DNA from: Sphingobacterium griseoflavum
Lineage (GTDB): Bacteria; Bacteroidota; Bacteroidia; Sphingobacteriales; Sphingobacteriaceae
Direction: 5' to 3'
NCBI RefSeq assembly: GCF_014653155.1
Contig: NZ_BNAF01000015.1
Location: forward strand, 1-64,000
Length of the DNA stretch: 64,000 bases
This document shows, piece by piece, positions 17,771 to 25,940 of the stretch. Made by a program: the position numbers and the translations under genes. Below the pieces are notes generated by a model. The model was not told the origin of the DNA. It saw only the letters and a list, made by a program, of their open reading frames with translations, and did not search any database. Position 1 is the first letter of the stretch, and each line of letters starts with the position of its first letter.

Positions 17771-20512
17771 ATGAAGATGAATGTGCTGAAATATATGTTA
17801 ATCCTTGTCTGTACCCTGATCCTTGTTGATCTGCGGGCGAGTACGCGCGTGCGCGATCTGCGTTGCGAATTGCTCGATAATCCACAGACCATCGATAGGC
17901 AACAGCCTCGCTTGAGCTGGAAAATCGAAGCATCCGAAAGAGCTGTAAAACAAACTGCATACCACATCCTTGTCGCTTCATCCTTGGAAAAGCTAAACCA
18001 AAATGTGGGTGATCTTTGGGATTCGGGCCTAACGAAATCGTCAAATAGCATCAGTGTCTATTATGCCGGCAAAGGACTTTCATCCCGCGAAGCGGTATTT
18101 TGGAAAGTAAAGGTCTACACCAATAAGGGCGAATCTGCTTGGTCTGCTCCGTCGTCTTGGCGCATGGGCCTGATGTACTATAAAGACTGGCTGGGGCGTT
18201 GGATTGGTTTCGATGGATATTTTCCGTCCGACAACAAAGATTCCGGACAGCTCTCGGCACGTTACTTCAGAAAGGAGTTTACCCTGCGTAAACCTCTGAA
18301 AGAAGCAACGGCCTATATTATGGGGCTGGGTCTATATGAACTTTACATCAATGGCAAAAAAGTGGGCAACCAAGTGCTTGCGCCATCACCGACCGACTAT
18401 ACAGAAAATATCAAATATAATGTGCATGATGTCACTGCGCTGCTCAGCGAAGGACAGCAGGCCTTGGGCGTCATTTTGGGGAATGGCCGCTTTTATGCCA
18501 TGCGGCAGACTAAACCCTATAAGGTCAAAACTTTCGGCTTCCCAAAAATGCAGATGCAGCTGATGCTGACCTACCTGGATGGCAGCACGGAAGTGATCAA
18601 GACCGATGATACCTGGACGGGCACGGCGGATGGCCCCATCACCGCAAACAACGAGTATGATGGAGAAAGTTATGATGCACGTAAAGAGATGTTGGGATGG
18701 GCAAACGCGGGATTTGACGATGCACAATGGATGAAAGCCGACTACGTACAAGAACCCGGTGGTCGCTATGAAGCCCAGCTTAATAGTGATATGAAAGTGA
18801 TGCAGAACATTGCTCCCGTAGCGATAACCAAAAAGGCATTGGGCAGGTATATTTTGGATTTTGGGCAGAATTTCTCCGGTTGGGTAAAGATGCGGGTGAA
18901 AGGTACAGCTGGCACGGCCATTCGGTTGCGCTTCGCCGAGTCGCTCAGTGATGGGGAGCTCTTTACCGCGAATCTTCGCGATGCCAAAGCAACCGATCAG
19001 TATATATTGAAAGGAGGTGACCAAGAGGAATGGGAACCGCGTTTTACGTACCATGGATTCCGATATGTGGAAGTGGACGGCTATCCTGGAGATCTACAAA
19101 AGCAAGATTTTTTAGGCCGTTTTGTGTATGATGAAATGACCAGTGTTGGTACTTTCCATTCCTCTAACGAACTATTGAACCAAATTCACCAAAATGCATG
19201 GTGGGGCATTGCATCCAATTATAAGGGTATTCCAGTAGATTGCCCGCAGCGCAATGAACGGCAGCCTTGGCTTGGCGATCGCCCGACGAGTGCCTACGGG
19301 GAAAGCTTCCTTTTTGATAATACGCTGCTGTACGAGAAATGGTTGGAGGACATCCGCTTGTCGCAAAAGGAAGATGGAGCGATCCCGGATGTAGCACCGG
19401 CGTTCTGGCGCTATTACAGCGATAATATCAGTTGGCCCGGCACATACCTCTTTGTTGCCGATATGCTATACCAGCAGAACGGAGATGTTCGCGTTTTGGA
19501 AAAACATTATCCAGCGATGAAGAAATGGATGGCCTACATGCGTTTGCGGTACACCGACAAGGATGGTATCCTTACCAAGGATAGCTATGGCGATTGGTGC
19601 TTTCCACCGGCCAGCATCGAAGAGGGGCGTGGTAAAATTGCTGATAAGAAATATCCCAGTGCCTTGATATCCTCGGCTTTCTATTATCATCTGTTGCATA
19701 TCATGGAGCGGTTTAGTGTCTCAACAAATAACGCGCAAGACAGCCTCGGCTATGCTGCGCAGGCTATGCAGTTGAAGAAAGATTTCAATGAGCGGTTTTA
19801 CCATGCCGCTGGATATTATGGCAGCAACAGTTTGACCGATAATCTCTTGGCGATGTATTTTCAGCTTGTAGAAGAAGAAAACAAGGATAGGCTTGCGGCA
19901 CGCATCGTGGAGATTATAACGCAGGAAAATAAAGGACATCTCAGTACCGGCGTAGTCGGGACGCAGTGGATCATGCGTACGCTCACCGAAATGGGCAGGG
20001 CAGATCTAGCCTATACCTTGGCAACAAAAAAAACATACCCCTCTTGGGGATACATGATCGATAACGGAGCGACCACCATTTGGGAGCTTTGGAACGGAAA
20101 TACCGCACATCCTAAGATGAATTCGCAGAACCACGTGATGATGTTGGGCGATCTGTTGATATGGTATTACGAAAACCTTGCCGGTATCAAAACCGAGACC
20201 GACGCTTTTGAAACCATTAAAATGGATCCGAGTTTCGTGTCGGGGCTTAGACATGTTGATGCAAGCTATCAAAGCTTACGCGGAGAGATCTGCTCCCAGT
20301 GGACAGTGGATAAAAGAGAAATATTATGGAAGATCCGTATACCGGCAAATAGCAAGGCTCGGGTGTTTATCCCGGCTTCGGCTCCCGCGGCAATTACCGA
20401 AGGCGGAAAGAAGCTTGGCAAAATCGAAGGTGTTAGATATGTGGAAATCCAGAAAGATAAGGTATTGCTTGAGGTAGGATCGGGCGAATATGAATTTAAG
20501 ATAAAACGATAG
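17771..20512 (+). CDS. GH78 alpha-L-rhamnosidase (first of three GH78)
   Basis: Secreted 913-residue GH78 enzyme. After the signal peptide come a fibronectin-like domain (VRDLRCELLDNPQTIDRQQPRLSW), two beta-sandwich rhamnosidase domains and the (alpha/alpha)6 barrel. The catalytic block DCPQRNERQPWLGD gives Asp490, Glu496 and Asp503, the usual acid cluster of the family. It removes terminal alpha-L-rhamnose. The window contains two further GH78 genes and one GH106, consistent with several chemically different rhamnosyl linkages in the substrate. Confidence 0.92.
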   Translation: MKMNVLKYMLILVCTLILVDLRASTRVRDLRCELLDNPQTIDRQQPRLSWKIEASERAVKQTAYHILVASSLEKLNQNVGDLWDSGLTKSSNSISVYYAGKGLSSREAVFWKVKVYTNKGESAWSAPSSWRMGLMYYKDWLGRWIGFDGYFPSDNKDSGQLSARYFRKEFTLRKPLKEATAYIMGLGLYELYINGKKVGNQVLAPSPTDYTENIKYNVHDVTALLSEGQQALGVILGNGRFYAMRQTKPYKVKTFGFPKMQMQLMLTYLDGSTEVIKTDDTWTGTADGPITANNEYDGESYDARKEMLGWANAGFDDAQWMKADYVQEPGGRYEAQLNSDMKVMQNIAPVAITKKALGRYILDFGQNFSGWVKMRVKGTAGTAIRLRFAESLSDGELFTANLRDAKATDQYILKGGDQEEWEPRFTYHGFRYVEVDGYPGDLQKQDFLGRFVYDEMTSVGTFHSSNELLNQIHQNAWWGIASNYKGIPVDCPQRNERQPWLGDRPTSAYGESFLFDNTLLYEKWLEDIRLSQKEDGAIPDVAPAFWRYYSDNISWPGTYLFVADMLYQQNGDVRVLEKHYPAMKKWMAYMRLRYTDKDGILTKDSYGDWCFPPASIEEGRGKIADKKYPSALISSAFYYHLLHIMERFSVSTNNAQDSLGYAAQAMQLKKDFNERFYHAAGYYGSNSLTDNLLAMYFQLVEEENKDRLAARIVEIITQENKGHLSTGVVGTQWIMRTLTEMGRADLAYTLATKKTYPSWGYMIDNGATTIWELWNGNTAHPKMNSQNHVMMLGDLLIWYYENLAGIKTETDAFETIKMDPSFVSGLRHVDASYQSLRGEICSQWTVDKREILWKIRIPANSKARVFIPASAPAAITEGGKKLGKIEGVRYVEIQKDKVLLEVGSGEYEFKIKR

Positions 20513-20518
20513 AAATAG

Positions 20519-21670
20519 ATGATGATATTCTATAAACGGATAACGACTATGTTTCTGCTGCTTGTGGCTTTCATGGCTGCGGCGCAGGAGAATGCGCTGT
20601 ACAAATGGCGAAATGGGATTGTAAAAGATGAATTTATCTATGATAAAGCGCCTTTTCCTTCTTGCCACTCCGCTACGTTGGCAGAGACGAAGAACGGGCT
20701 AGTGTACGCTTTTTTTGGCGGCACGCGCGAGCGGCATCCCGATGTAGAAATCTATATTTGCCGATTCGAAAATGGCGCTTGGACGCCTCCGGTTTCTGCC
20801 GCCGACGGTGTACAGGAAGATGGCAGTAGGTTGCCTACCTGGAATCCGGTGCTCTATCAAGTACCCGGAGGCGAGCTTCTGCTGTTTTATAAAATTGGGC
20901 CTAAGCCTTCCGAATGGTGGGGGATGCTCAAGCGTTCGCACGATGGAGGCAAAAGCTGGTCTGCCGCAGAAAAGCTTCCCGATGGGTACATTGGCCCTGT
21001 CAAGAATAAGCCTATTTTGCTAGCGAATGGTAATTTAATAGCGCCGACCAGCACCGAAGGAAATGGCTGGAATATCCATTTCGAAATTAGCCCCGACTTT
21101 GGGAAAACATGGCGAAAGGTAGGGCCGGTAGCACGTAGCGATGACAACCTGAACGCCATACAACCAAGCATCTTAGATCATGGCAACGGTACCTTGCAAA
21201 TACTGGCTCGCAGCCGTAACTGGGCTCTTGTTGAATCGTGGTCGATAGACAACGGAGAAACCTGGTCGCCGCTAAAGAAAAGCGATCTCCCGAATAACAA
21301 CTCGGGTACGGATGCTGTCACCGCGAAAAATGGAATGCATGTACTGGTATACAACCACGTATTGCCCCCGAAAGATAACCCAAAGGGAGCACGCACACCA
21401 CTGAATGTCGCGGTATCGAAAGACGGTAAACATTGGGATGCTGTATTGATCCTGGAAGATTCGCCGATCAGTCAATATTCCTATCCTGCAGTTATCCAGA
21501 CGCAGGACGGCATGCTTCACTTTGTCTATACCTGGAGAAGGCAAAAGATGAAACACGTGGTGGTAGATCCCACAAAACTAAAGCGAAGAAAGATAAAAAA
21601 TGGTATTTGGCCAAAAGTGAAGGGCTACACCTTGCCCCGCTTGGAAAGCTACAAAGCCGAAGAAGAATAA
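20519..21670 (+). CDS. BNR/sialidase-like exo-hydrolase (candidate Dha or Kdo hydrolase)
   Basis: Secreted 383-residue six-bladed propeller (signal ends FMAAAQ) with three Asp boxes: SHDGGKSWS, SPDFGKTWR and SIDNGETWS. It matches the bacterial neuraminidase-like BNR_2 family. It is short and propeller-only. Plant pectin has no sialic acid, but RG-II has two related 2-keto-3-deoxy acids, Kdo and Dha. Its position 18 bases upstream of the aldolase/threonate cassette makes release of such an acid sugar an attractive inference. Other propeller-fold activities remain possible. Confidence 0.72.
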   Translation: MMIFYKRITTMFLLLVAFMAAAQENALYKWRNGIVKDEFIYDKAPFPSCHSATLAETKNGLVYAFFGGTRERHPDVEIYICRFENGAWTPPVSAADGVQEDGSRLPTWNPVLYQVPGGELLLFYKIGPKPSEWWGMLKRSHDGGKSWSAAEKLPDGYIGPVKNKPILLANGNLIAPTSTEGNGWNIHFEISPDFGKTWRKVGPVARSDDNLNAIQPSILDHGNGTLQILARSRNWALVESWSIDNGETWSPLKKSDLPNNNSGTDAVTAKNGMHVLVYNHVLPPKDNPKGARTPLNVAVSKDGKHWDAVLILEDSPISQYSYPAVIQTQDGMLHFVYTWRRQKMKHVVVDPTKLKRRKIKNGIWPKVKGYTLPRLESYKAEEE

Positions 21671-21688
21671 TAAAACGAAAACTAAACA

Positions 21689-22840
21689 ATGTCATCAGCG
21701 CGTATGTTAAAGATAAATTTTCCGGGTAAGCTCGTTTTTGGAAATGGAGTGCTTACTCAGCTTGCAGAAGATATTGTTGCACAAGGCTGTCGAACAGTCC
21801 TTATTATGACGATCAAACCTCTGCTTGGAGCGCTGAGGGATTTTTTTGTCCATTTGGAGGGTGAAGGTGTCAGGCTGCTCGTTGATACAGCAATCGAGCA
21901 GGAACCGTCATTCGCTGATTTTAAAACTATTTTGGAGCAGTATAGAACCGCGCAGCCTGATACCGTTATCGGCATCGGTGGCGGGAGCGTTCTGGATGTC
22001 GCCAAACTGGTTGCAGCGCAACTCAACAACAACCAATCGCTGGAAGAAATTGTGGGCAATGGTTTGCTGCACGGAAGATCGATTCGGTTAATCTGTGCCC
22101 CAAGTACTGCAGGAACAGGAAGTGAGGTTTCTCCAAACGCCATTTTGGTGGATGATGATAATCAGAAGAAAGGCATTATCAGCCCATTTTTGGTGCCTGA
22201 TGCGGTGTATGTCGATCCCTTGTTGACGCTCGGTGTGCCGCCTGCCATCACAGCGGCAACGGGCCTTGATGCGTTAACACACTGCCTAGAGGCCTATACC
22301 AATAAGTTCTCGCAGCCATTTATTGACATGTATGCTATCGAAGGGATGCGCCTTATCTCGGCTAATTTGGTCGAGGCGGTGAAAAACGGAGAAAATGAGC
22401 AGGCACGCAGCGAAGTGGCCATGGGAAGTATGTTGGGCGGCTTTTGCTTAGGGCCTGTTAACACGGCTGCCGTACATGCATTATCTTACCCTTTAGGAAG
22501 CCTGTTTCACTTGCCGCATGGGCTTTCCAATGCGCTTTTATTGCCTTACATCATGGAGTTTAACTACACGGCAGCACCAAAGAAATATGCTGAGGTTGCT
22601 ATCGCACTGGGCTGCTCTCGGCAGGATAGCGATGAAGAAACGGCGAGGGGCGGTATTGCTAAGGCGCGGGAGCTTATCCGGGACTGTGGTATTCCTGCTC
22701 GCCTGCGCGATGTCAATATCCCTCGAGAAGCTATTCCACAGATGGCCGAAGATGCCTTGAAAATAACTAGACTACTAATTAATAATCCCAGAGAGGTAAC
22801 TCTTCAGGATGCTATAACCCTATACCATGCGGCCTATTAA
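21689..22840 (+). CDS. Iron-containing (group III) alcohol/aldehyde dehydrogenase
   Basis: Cytoplasmic 383-residue NAD(P)-dependent oxidoreductase. The dinucleotide motif GIGGGSVLDVAK and the phosphate loop PSTAGTGSEV are present. Metal ligands are recognisable in LDALTHCLEAY, AVHALSYPLG and HLPHGLSNALLLP. Such enzymes interconvert alcohols and aldehydes. In this cassette I infer that it reduces the four-carbon aldehyde acid produced by the aldolase encoded next to D-threonate. The aldolase start codon follows its stop after a single base. Confidence 0.88.
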   Translation: MSSARMLKINFPGKLVFGNGVLTQLAEDIVAQGCRTVLIMTIKPLLGALRDFFVHLEGEGVRLLVDTAIEQEPSFADFKTILEQYRTAQPDTVIGIGGGSVLDVAKLVAAQLNNNQSLEEIVGNGLLHGRSIRLICAPSTAGTGSEVSPNAILVDDDNQKKGIISPFLVPDAVYVDPLLTLGVPPAITAATGLDALTHCLEAYTNKFSQPFIDMYAIEGMRLISANLVEAVKNGENEQARSEVAMGSMLGGFCLGPVNTAAVHALSYPLGSLFHLPHGLSNALLLPYIMEFNYTAAPKKYAEVAIALGCSRQDSDEETARGGIAKARELIRDCGIPARLRDVNIPREAIPQMAEDALKITRLLINNPREVTLQDAITLYHAAY

Positions 22841-22841
22841 C

Positions 22842-23780
22842 ATGAAAGAAGAATTGAAAAGCAAAGAAACGATCGTTCCGGTCGTTGCGCCCTTGAGAGA
22901 AGACCTTAGTCTGGATCAAGATGCCGTGGCGCGTATATTTAGTTATCTGTATGCCAATGGCGCCATCCCATTTATTTTGGGGACAACAGGCGAATCGGCT
23001 TCCCTATCCAGCGCATTTAGGGAGGAATACCTGCAGGTAGCGGTGGCCAATAAGCCGGTGGAGAAAAAGCTTTACGTTGGTATATCATCCAATATCTTGG
23101 ACGATTCGATTGCTTTTGCAACCTTGGCCAATAGTTTGGGTGTGGAAGACGTTGCGGCAACCTTGCCCACCTATTATAAACTTTCTGAGGCGCAAATGGA
23201 AAAATACTTCCTCGATTTGGCCGAAGCCATTCCAAATAACCTCATCGTATATAATATCCCCGCCACTACCCATATGTCTATTCCGCTGGATCTGCTGGAT
23301 CGATTGAGTTATCATCCTAAGATCGTCGCCGTAAAGGACTCGGAACGTAGTATGGATCGTTTGGATCAATCGCTTCTTCTTTGGAAAGATAGAACCGATT
23401 TCAAACATTATATGGGATGGGCAGGAGCCTGTGCCTATGCCTTGTTGCATGGGAGTGACGGGATCATTCCGAGCTCGGGAAACTTTGCTCCGTCCATTTA
23501 TGCTGAGATGTGTAGCGCAGTCGACAATCAGGACACCGAGCGCGTTGGCCGTCTGCAAAAACAATCGGATGAGCTTGGTGCTTTGTACCAAAGTAATAAA
23601 TCGCTGGGTGAATCGCTATGGGCATTAAAGGTGCTGATGAAGCAATTGGGGCTTTGTGAACCTTTTATGATGCCGCCTTTATATGCTCTGGGGCAGCAAG
23701 AAGAGGAGGCGCTCATCCATGCCTTTCAAGTGCTGATAACAAAGGAGAATATTAAACTAAACTTCGTGAATCATGTATAA
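22842..23780 (+). CDS. DapA/N-acetylneuraminate lyase-family aldolase
   Basis: Cytoplasmic class I aldolase of 312 residues. Motifs are GTTGES (pyruvate carboxylate site), YNIP (active Tyr) and VAVKDS with Schiff-base Lys165. The family forms or cleaves 2-keto-3-deoxy acids to pyruvate and an aldehyde. An in-frame ATG at 22827 would overlap the dehydrogenase gene. I chose 22842, which follows that gene's stop directly and removes the non-conserved MRPIN. The kinase and PdxA2 genes beside it handle four-carbon acids, which points to a seven-carbon aldaric substrate such as Dha. Confidence 0.87.
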   Translation: MKEELKSKETIVPVVAPLREDLSLDQDAVARIFSYLYANGAIPFILGTTGESASLSSAFREEYLQVAVANKPVEKKLYVGISSNILDDSIAFATLANSLGVEDVAATLPTYYKLSEAQMEKYFLDLAEAIPNNLIVYNIPATTHMSIPLDLLDRLSYHPKIVAVKDSERSMDRLDQSLLLWKDRTDFKHYMGWAGACAYALLHGSDGIIPSSGNFAPSIYAEMCSAVDNQDTERVGRLQKQSDELGALYQSNKSLGESLWALKVLMKQLGLCEPFMMPPLYALGQQEEEALIHAFQVLITKENIKLNFVNHV

Positions 23781-24801
23781 ACCTATCGTCGGTATTACCA
23801 TGGGCGATCCGGCCAGTATAGGCCCTGAAATCGCGCTAAAGGCTTTGTTGGACACTCGTGTGCAAGATATTTGCCGACCTATTTTGGTGGGCGATGCAGC
23901 GGTATTTGAACAGATAGCGGCACAACTGCAAATACCATTGGCTATCCATCGGATCGATAAAGTCGCTGATGCTCAATTTGCTAGCGGCGCATCCGATGTG
24001 TTTGATCTTAAAAATACAGACCTGTCTAAAGTGACCTTCGGCGAGATTTCCGCAGAAGCCGGCGCAGCTTCCTTTGAGTCGGTGACCAAAGTAATCGAAC
24101 TGGCACTGGCGGGCAGCATCGACGCGACCGTAACCGGTCCGATCAATAAGAAATCCATCAACGAAGCGGGGCATCATTTTGCGGGGCACACCGAAATCTA
24201 CGCGCACTATACCAGCACCAAGAAATATGCCATGTTGCTGGTCGAAGACAACATGAAGGTGATCCATGTATCCACCCATGTATCCTTGCGGCAAGCCTGT
24301 GATCTGGTGAAGAAAGAGCGTATCCTAGAGGTCGTTGATCTGCTTCAGCAAGGCTTGATCAGCTTGGGCGAAAGCAACCTCAAGATCGGTATTGCCGGTT
24401 TAAACCCACATGCCGGGGACTCGGGACTGTTTGGCACCGAAGATGACGAAGAAATCTTGCCAGCAGTGCTCGAAGCCCGGGATCGGGGTTTTGATGTCGA
24501 TGGGCCCGTGCCAGCGGATACGCTTTTTTCCAAGGCAGCTACCGGCCACTATGGCGGTATTGTGGCGATGTACCATGACCAAGGACACATCCCCTTTAAG
24601 CTGACAGGCTTTAAATGGAATGCCGAGAAAAAGCAGATGGATAGCGTCAAAGGGGTAAACATCACGATGGGGCTACCTATTATCCGAACTTCGGTCGATC
24701 ACGGAACCGCCTTTGAAATTGCAGGCAAAGGTGTGGCCAGCCCAGATGCGATGGTTTTAGCGATTGAATCAGCCGTGCAATTGGCGTTGAACAAATCATA
24801 A
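23773..24801 (+). CDS. PdxA2-type 4-phospho-threonate/erythronate dehydrogenase
   Basis: Cytoplasmic 342-residue metal-dependent NAD dehydrogenase of the PdxA family. The N-terminus is GITMGDPASIGPEI. Metal-binding histidines occur in AGHHFAGHTEIYAH and AMYHDQGHIPFK, and the C-terminus carries RTSVDHGTAFEIAG. PdxA proteins paired with a DUF1537 kinase oxidise and decarboxylate 4-phospho-threonate or -erythronate to dihydroxyacetone phosphate, whereas true PdxA serves vitamin B6 synthesis. The 8-base overlap with the aldolase and the kinase 2 bases downstream favour the catabolic role. Confidence 0.88.
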   Translation: MYKPIVGITMGDPASIGPEIALKALLDTRVQDICRPILVGDAAVFEQIAAQLQIPLAIHRIDKVADAQFASGASDVFDLKNTDLSKVTFGEISAEAGAASFESVTKVIELALAGSIDATVTGPINKKSINEAGHHFAGHTEIYAHYTSTKKYAMLLVEDNMKVIHVSTHVSLRQACDLVKKERILEVVDLLQQGLISLGESNLKIGIAGLNPHAGDSGLFGTEDDEEILPAVLEARDRGFDVDGPVPADTLFSKAATGHYGGIVAMYHDQGHIPFKLTGFKWNAEKKQMDSVKGVNITMGLPIIRTSVDHGTAFEIAGKGVASPDAMVLAIESAVQLALNKS

Positions 24802-24803
24802 AA

Positions 24804-25931
24804 ATGGGAATAGGATCAATATTGGTTATTGCAGATGATCTGACTGGAGCCGCCGAAATTGCAGGCATCGCCCTGCGCTACGGTCTTTCCAGCCAAATTG
24901 TACATCAACTCGTACATCCCGCTACGGCAGATGTTCTAGTGCTCAACAGCAATTCCAGATCCTTGAAGATCGACGAGGCCCTTGCTCACTTGGCACGTTT
25001 GTTCCCGATCGAAAACACGCAACAGTGGGATTGGGTATACCTCAAATTTGATTCCGCGCTGCGGGGGCATATCAAGCAAGAGCTGTCCTTTTTCCACAAG
25101 CATTTTCAGGCAGCATATCAATTCTTTTGTCCGGTCAATTTACACTTGGATCGGGTCGTGCATGGCGATCAATATTGGGTTGCTGGCAAACCTATTGCCC
25201 AGACCGCTTTTGCGCAAGATCCGGAGTTTCCAGTGCATTCCAGTCAACTGCTGGATGTGGTTGGGAGAGATCACTGGACGATCTTGCCAGCAGCCGCGGC
25301 TTGGACACCGACGATTAAACGTGCTGTACCTGCCGTTGCCAGCTGGGAAGAGCTGCACGAATGGGCATCACATATACCTCAAAAGGCATTATGCGCTGGG
25401 GCGGCAGCCTTTTTTGAGGCCTTATTGCGGCAGCGTAATACCGGCGCATCGATAGCGTCAGAACCTGCGTTTGCACGTCAAAAACCGATGCTGTATGTCT
25501 GCGGCTCCAATCATGAGCAAAGTGTTACACGAATAAGCAAACTAGCGACCGAAAATATAATATATTGGGAGCAACGTGGAGGCGAAAGGGAAGTCGCCGA
25601 AAAACTACGTACGCTATTAAAAAGGAATCAAGTCGCTGTCTTTGCCGTAGGGCTTGGCGTTACCGAGCCAGCTCAGGTAATCCGCAATAGTATGGCTCTC
25701 TCCGTAGGTATGTTGCGAGGGGATTTTATGCCCAAAGAGCTCATTCTTGAAGGAGGAGCAACCGCGAATGCTGTGCTGGAAGCACTACAAATTAACGTTC
25801 TTCTGCCCTTAAAGGAATATGCCCCCGGACTGATCCGTAGCCACGTTCCCCATCGGGAACTGGCGATTACGATGAAGCCGGGCAGCTATCCTTGGACGGA
25901 GGAATTATGGGCTTTTGGCCCAACAACGTAA
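24804..25931 (+). CDS. Four-carbon acid sugar kinase (DUF1537 family)
   Basis: Cytoplasmic 375-residue kinase. The N-terminal substrate domain starts with VIADDLTGAAE, the hallmark of the family. The C-terminal nucleotide-binding domain contains VFAVGLGVTEPAQ and LEGGATANAVLEAL. Characterised members phosphorylate D- or L-threonate, D-erythronate or 3-oxo-isoapionate. Tight linkage to PdxA2 supports a threonate or erythronate 4-kinase role here. Because a GH140 apiosidase is also present, an apionate-pathway role is the main alternative, but no other apionate-pathway signature is linked. The protein is somewhat shorter than most family members (about 420 residues). Confidence 0.85.
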   Translation: MGIGSILVIADDLTGAAEIAGIALRYGLSSQIVHQLVHPATADVLVLNSNSRSLKIDEALAHLARLFPIENTQQWDWVYLKFDSALRGHIKQELSFFHKHFQAAYQFFCPVNLHLDRVVHGDQYWVAGKPIAQTAFAQDPEFPVHSSQLLDVVGRDHWTILPAAAAWTPTIKRAVPAVASWEELHEWASHIPQKALCAGAAAFFEALLRQRNTGASIASEPAFARQKPMLYVCGSNHEQSVTRISKLATENIIYWEQRGGEREVAEKLRTLLKRNQVAVFAVGLGVTEPAQVIRNSMALSVGMLRGDFMPKELILEGGATANAVLEALQINVLLPLKEYAPGLIRSHVPHRELAITMKPGSYPWTEELWAFGPTT

Positions 25932-25940
25932 ACCGAATGA

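Noticed and set aside
18386..19054. Long minus-strand open frame (222 codons) opposite the first GH78
   Set aside because: It lies entirely inside a well-supported GH78 gene and its protein shows no known motif; it is an antisense shadow of the coding strand.
23773..24801. Annotation as the vitamin B6 enzyme PdxA
   Set aside because: Linkage to a DUF1537 kinase, an aldolase and a sugar symporter favours the catabolic PdxA2 role.
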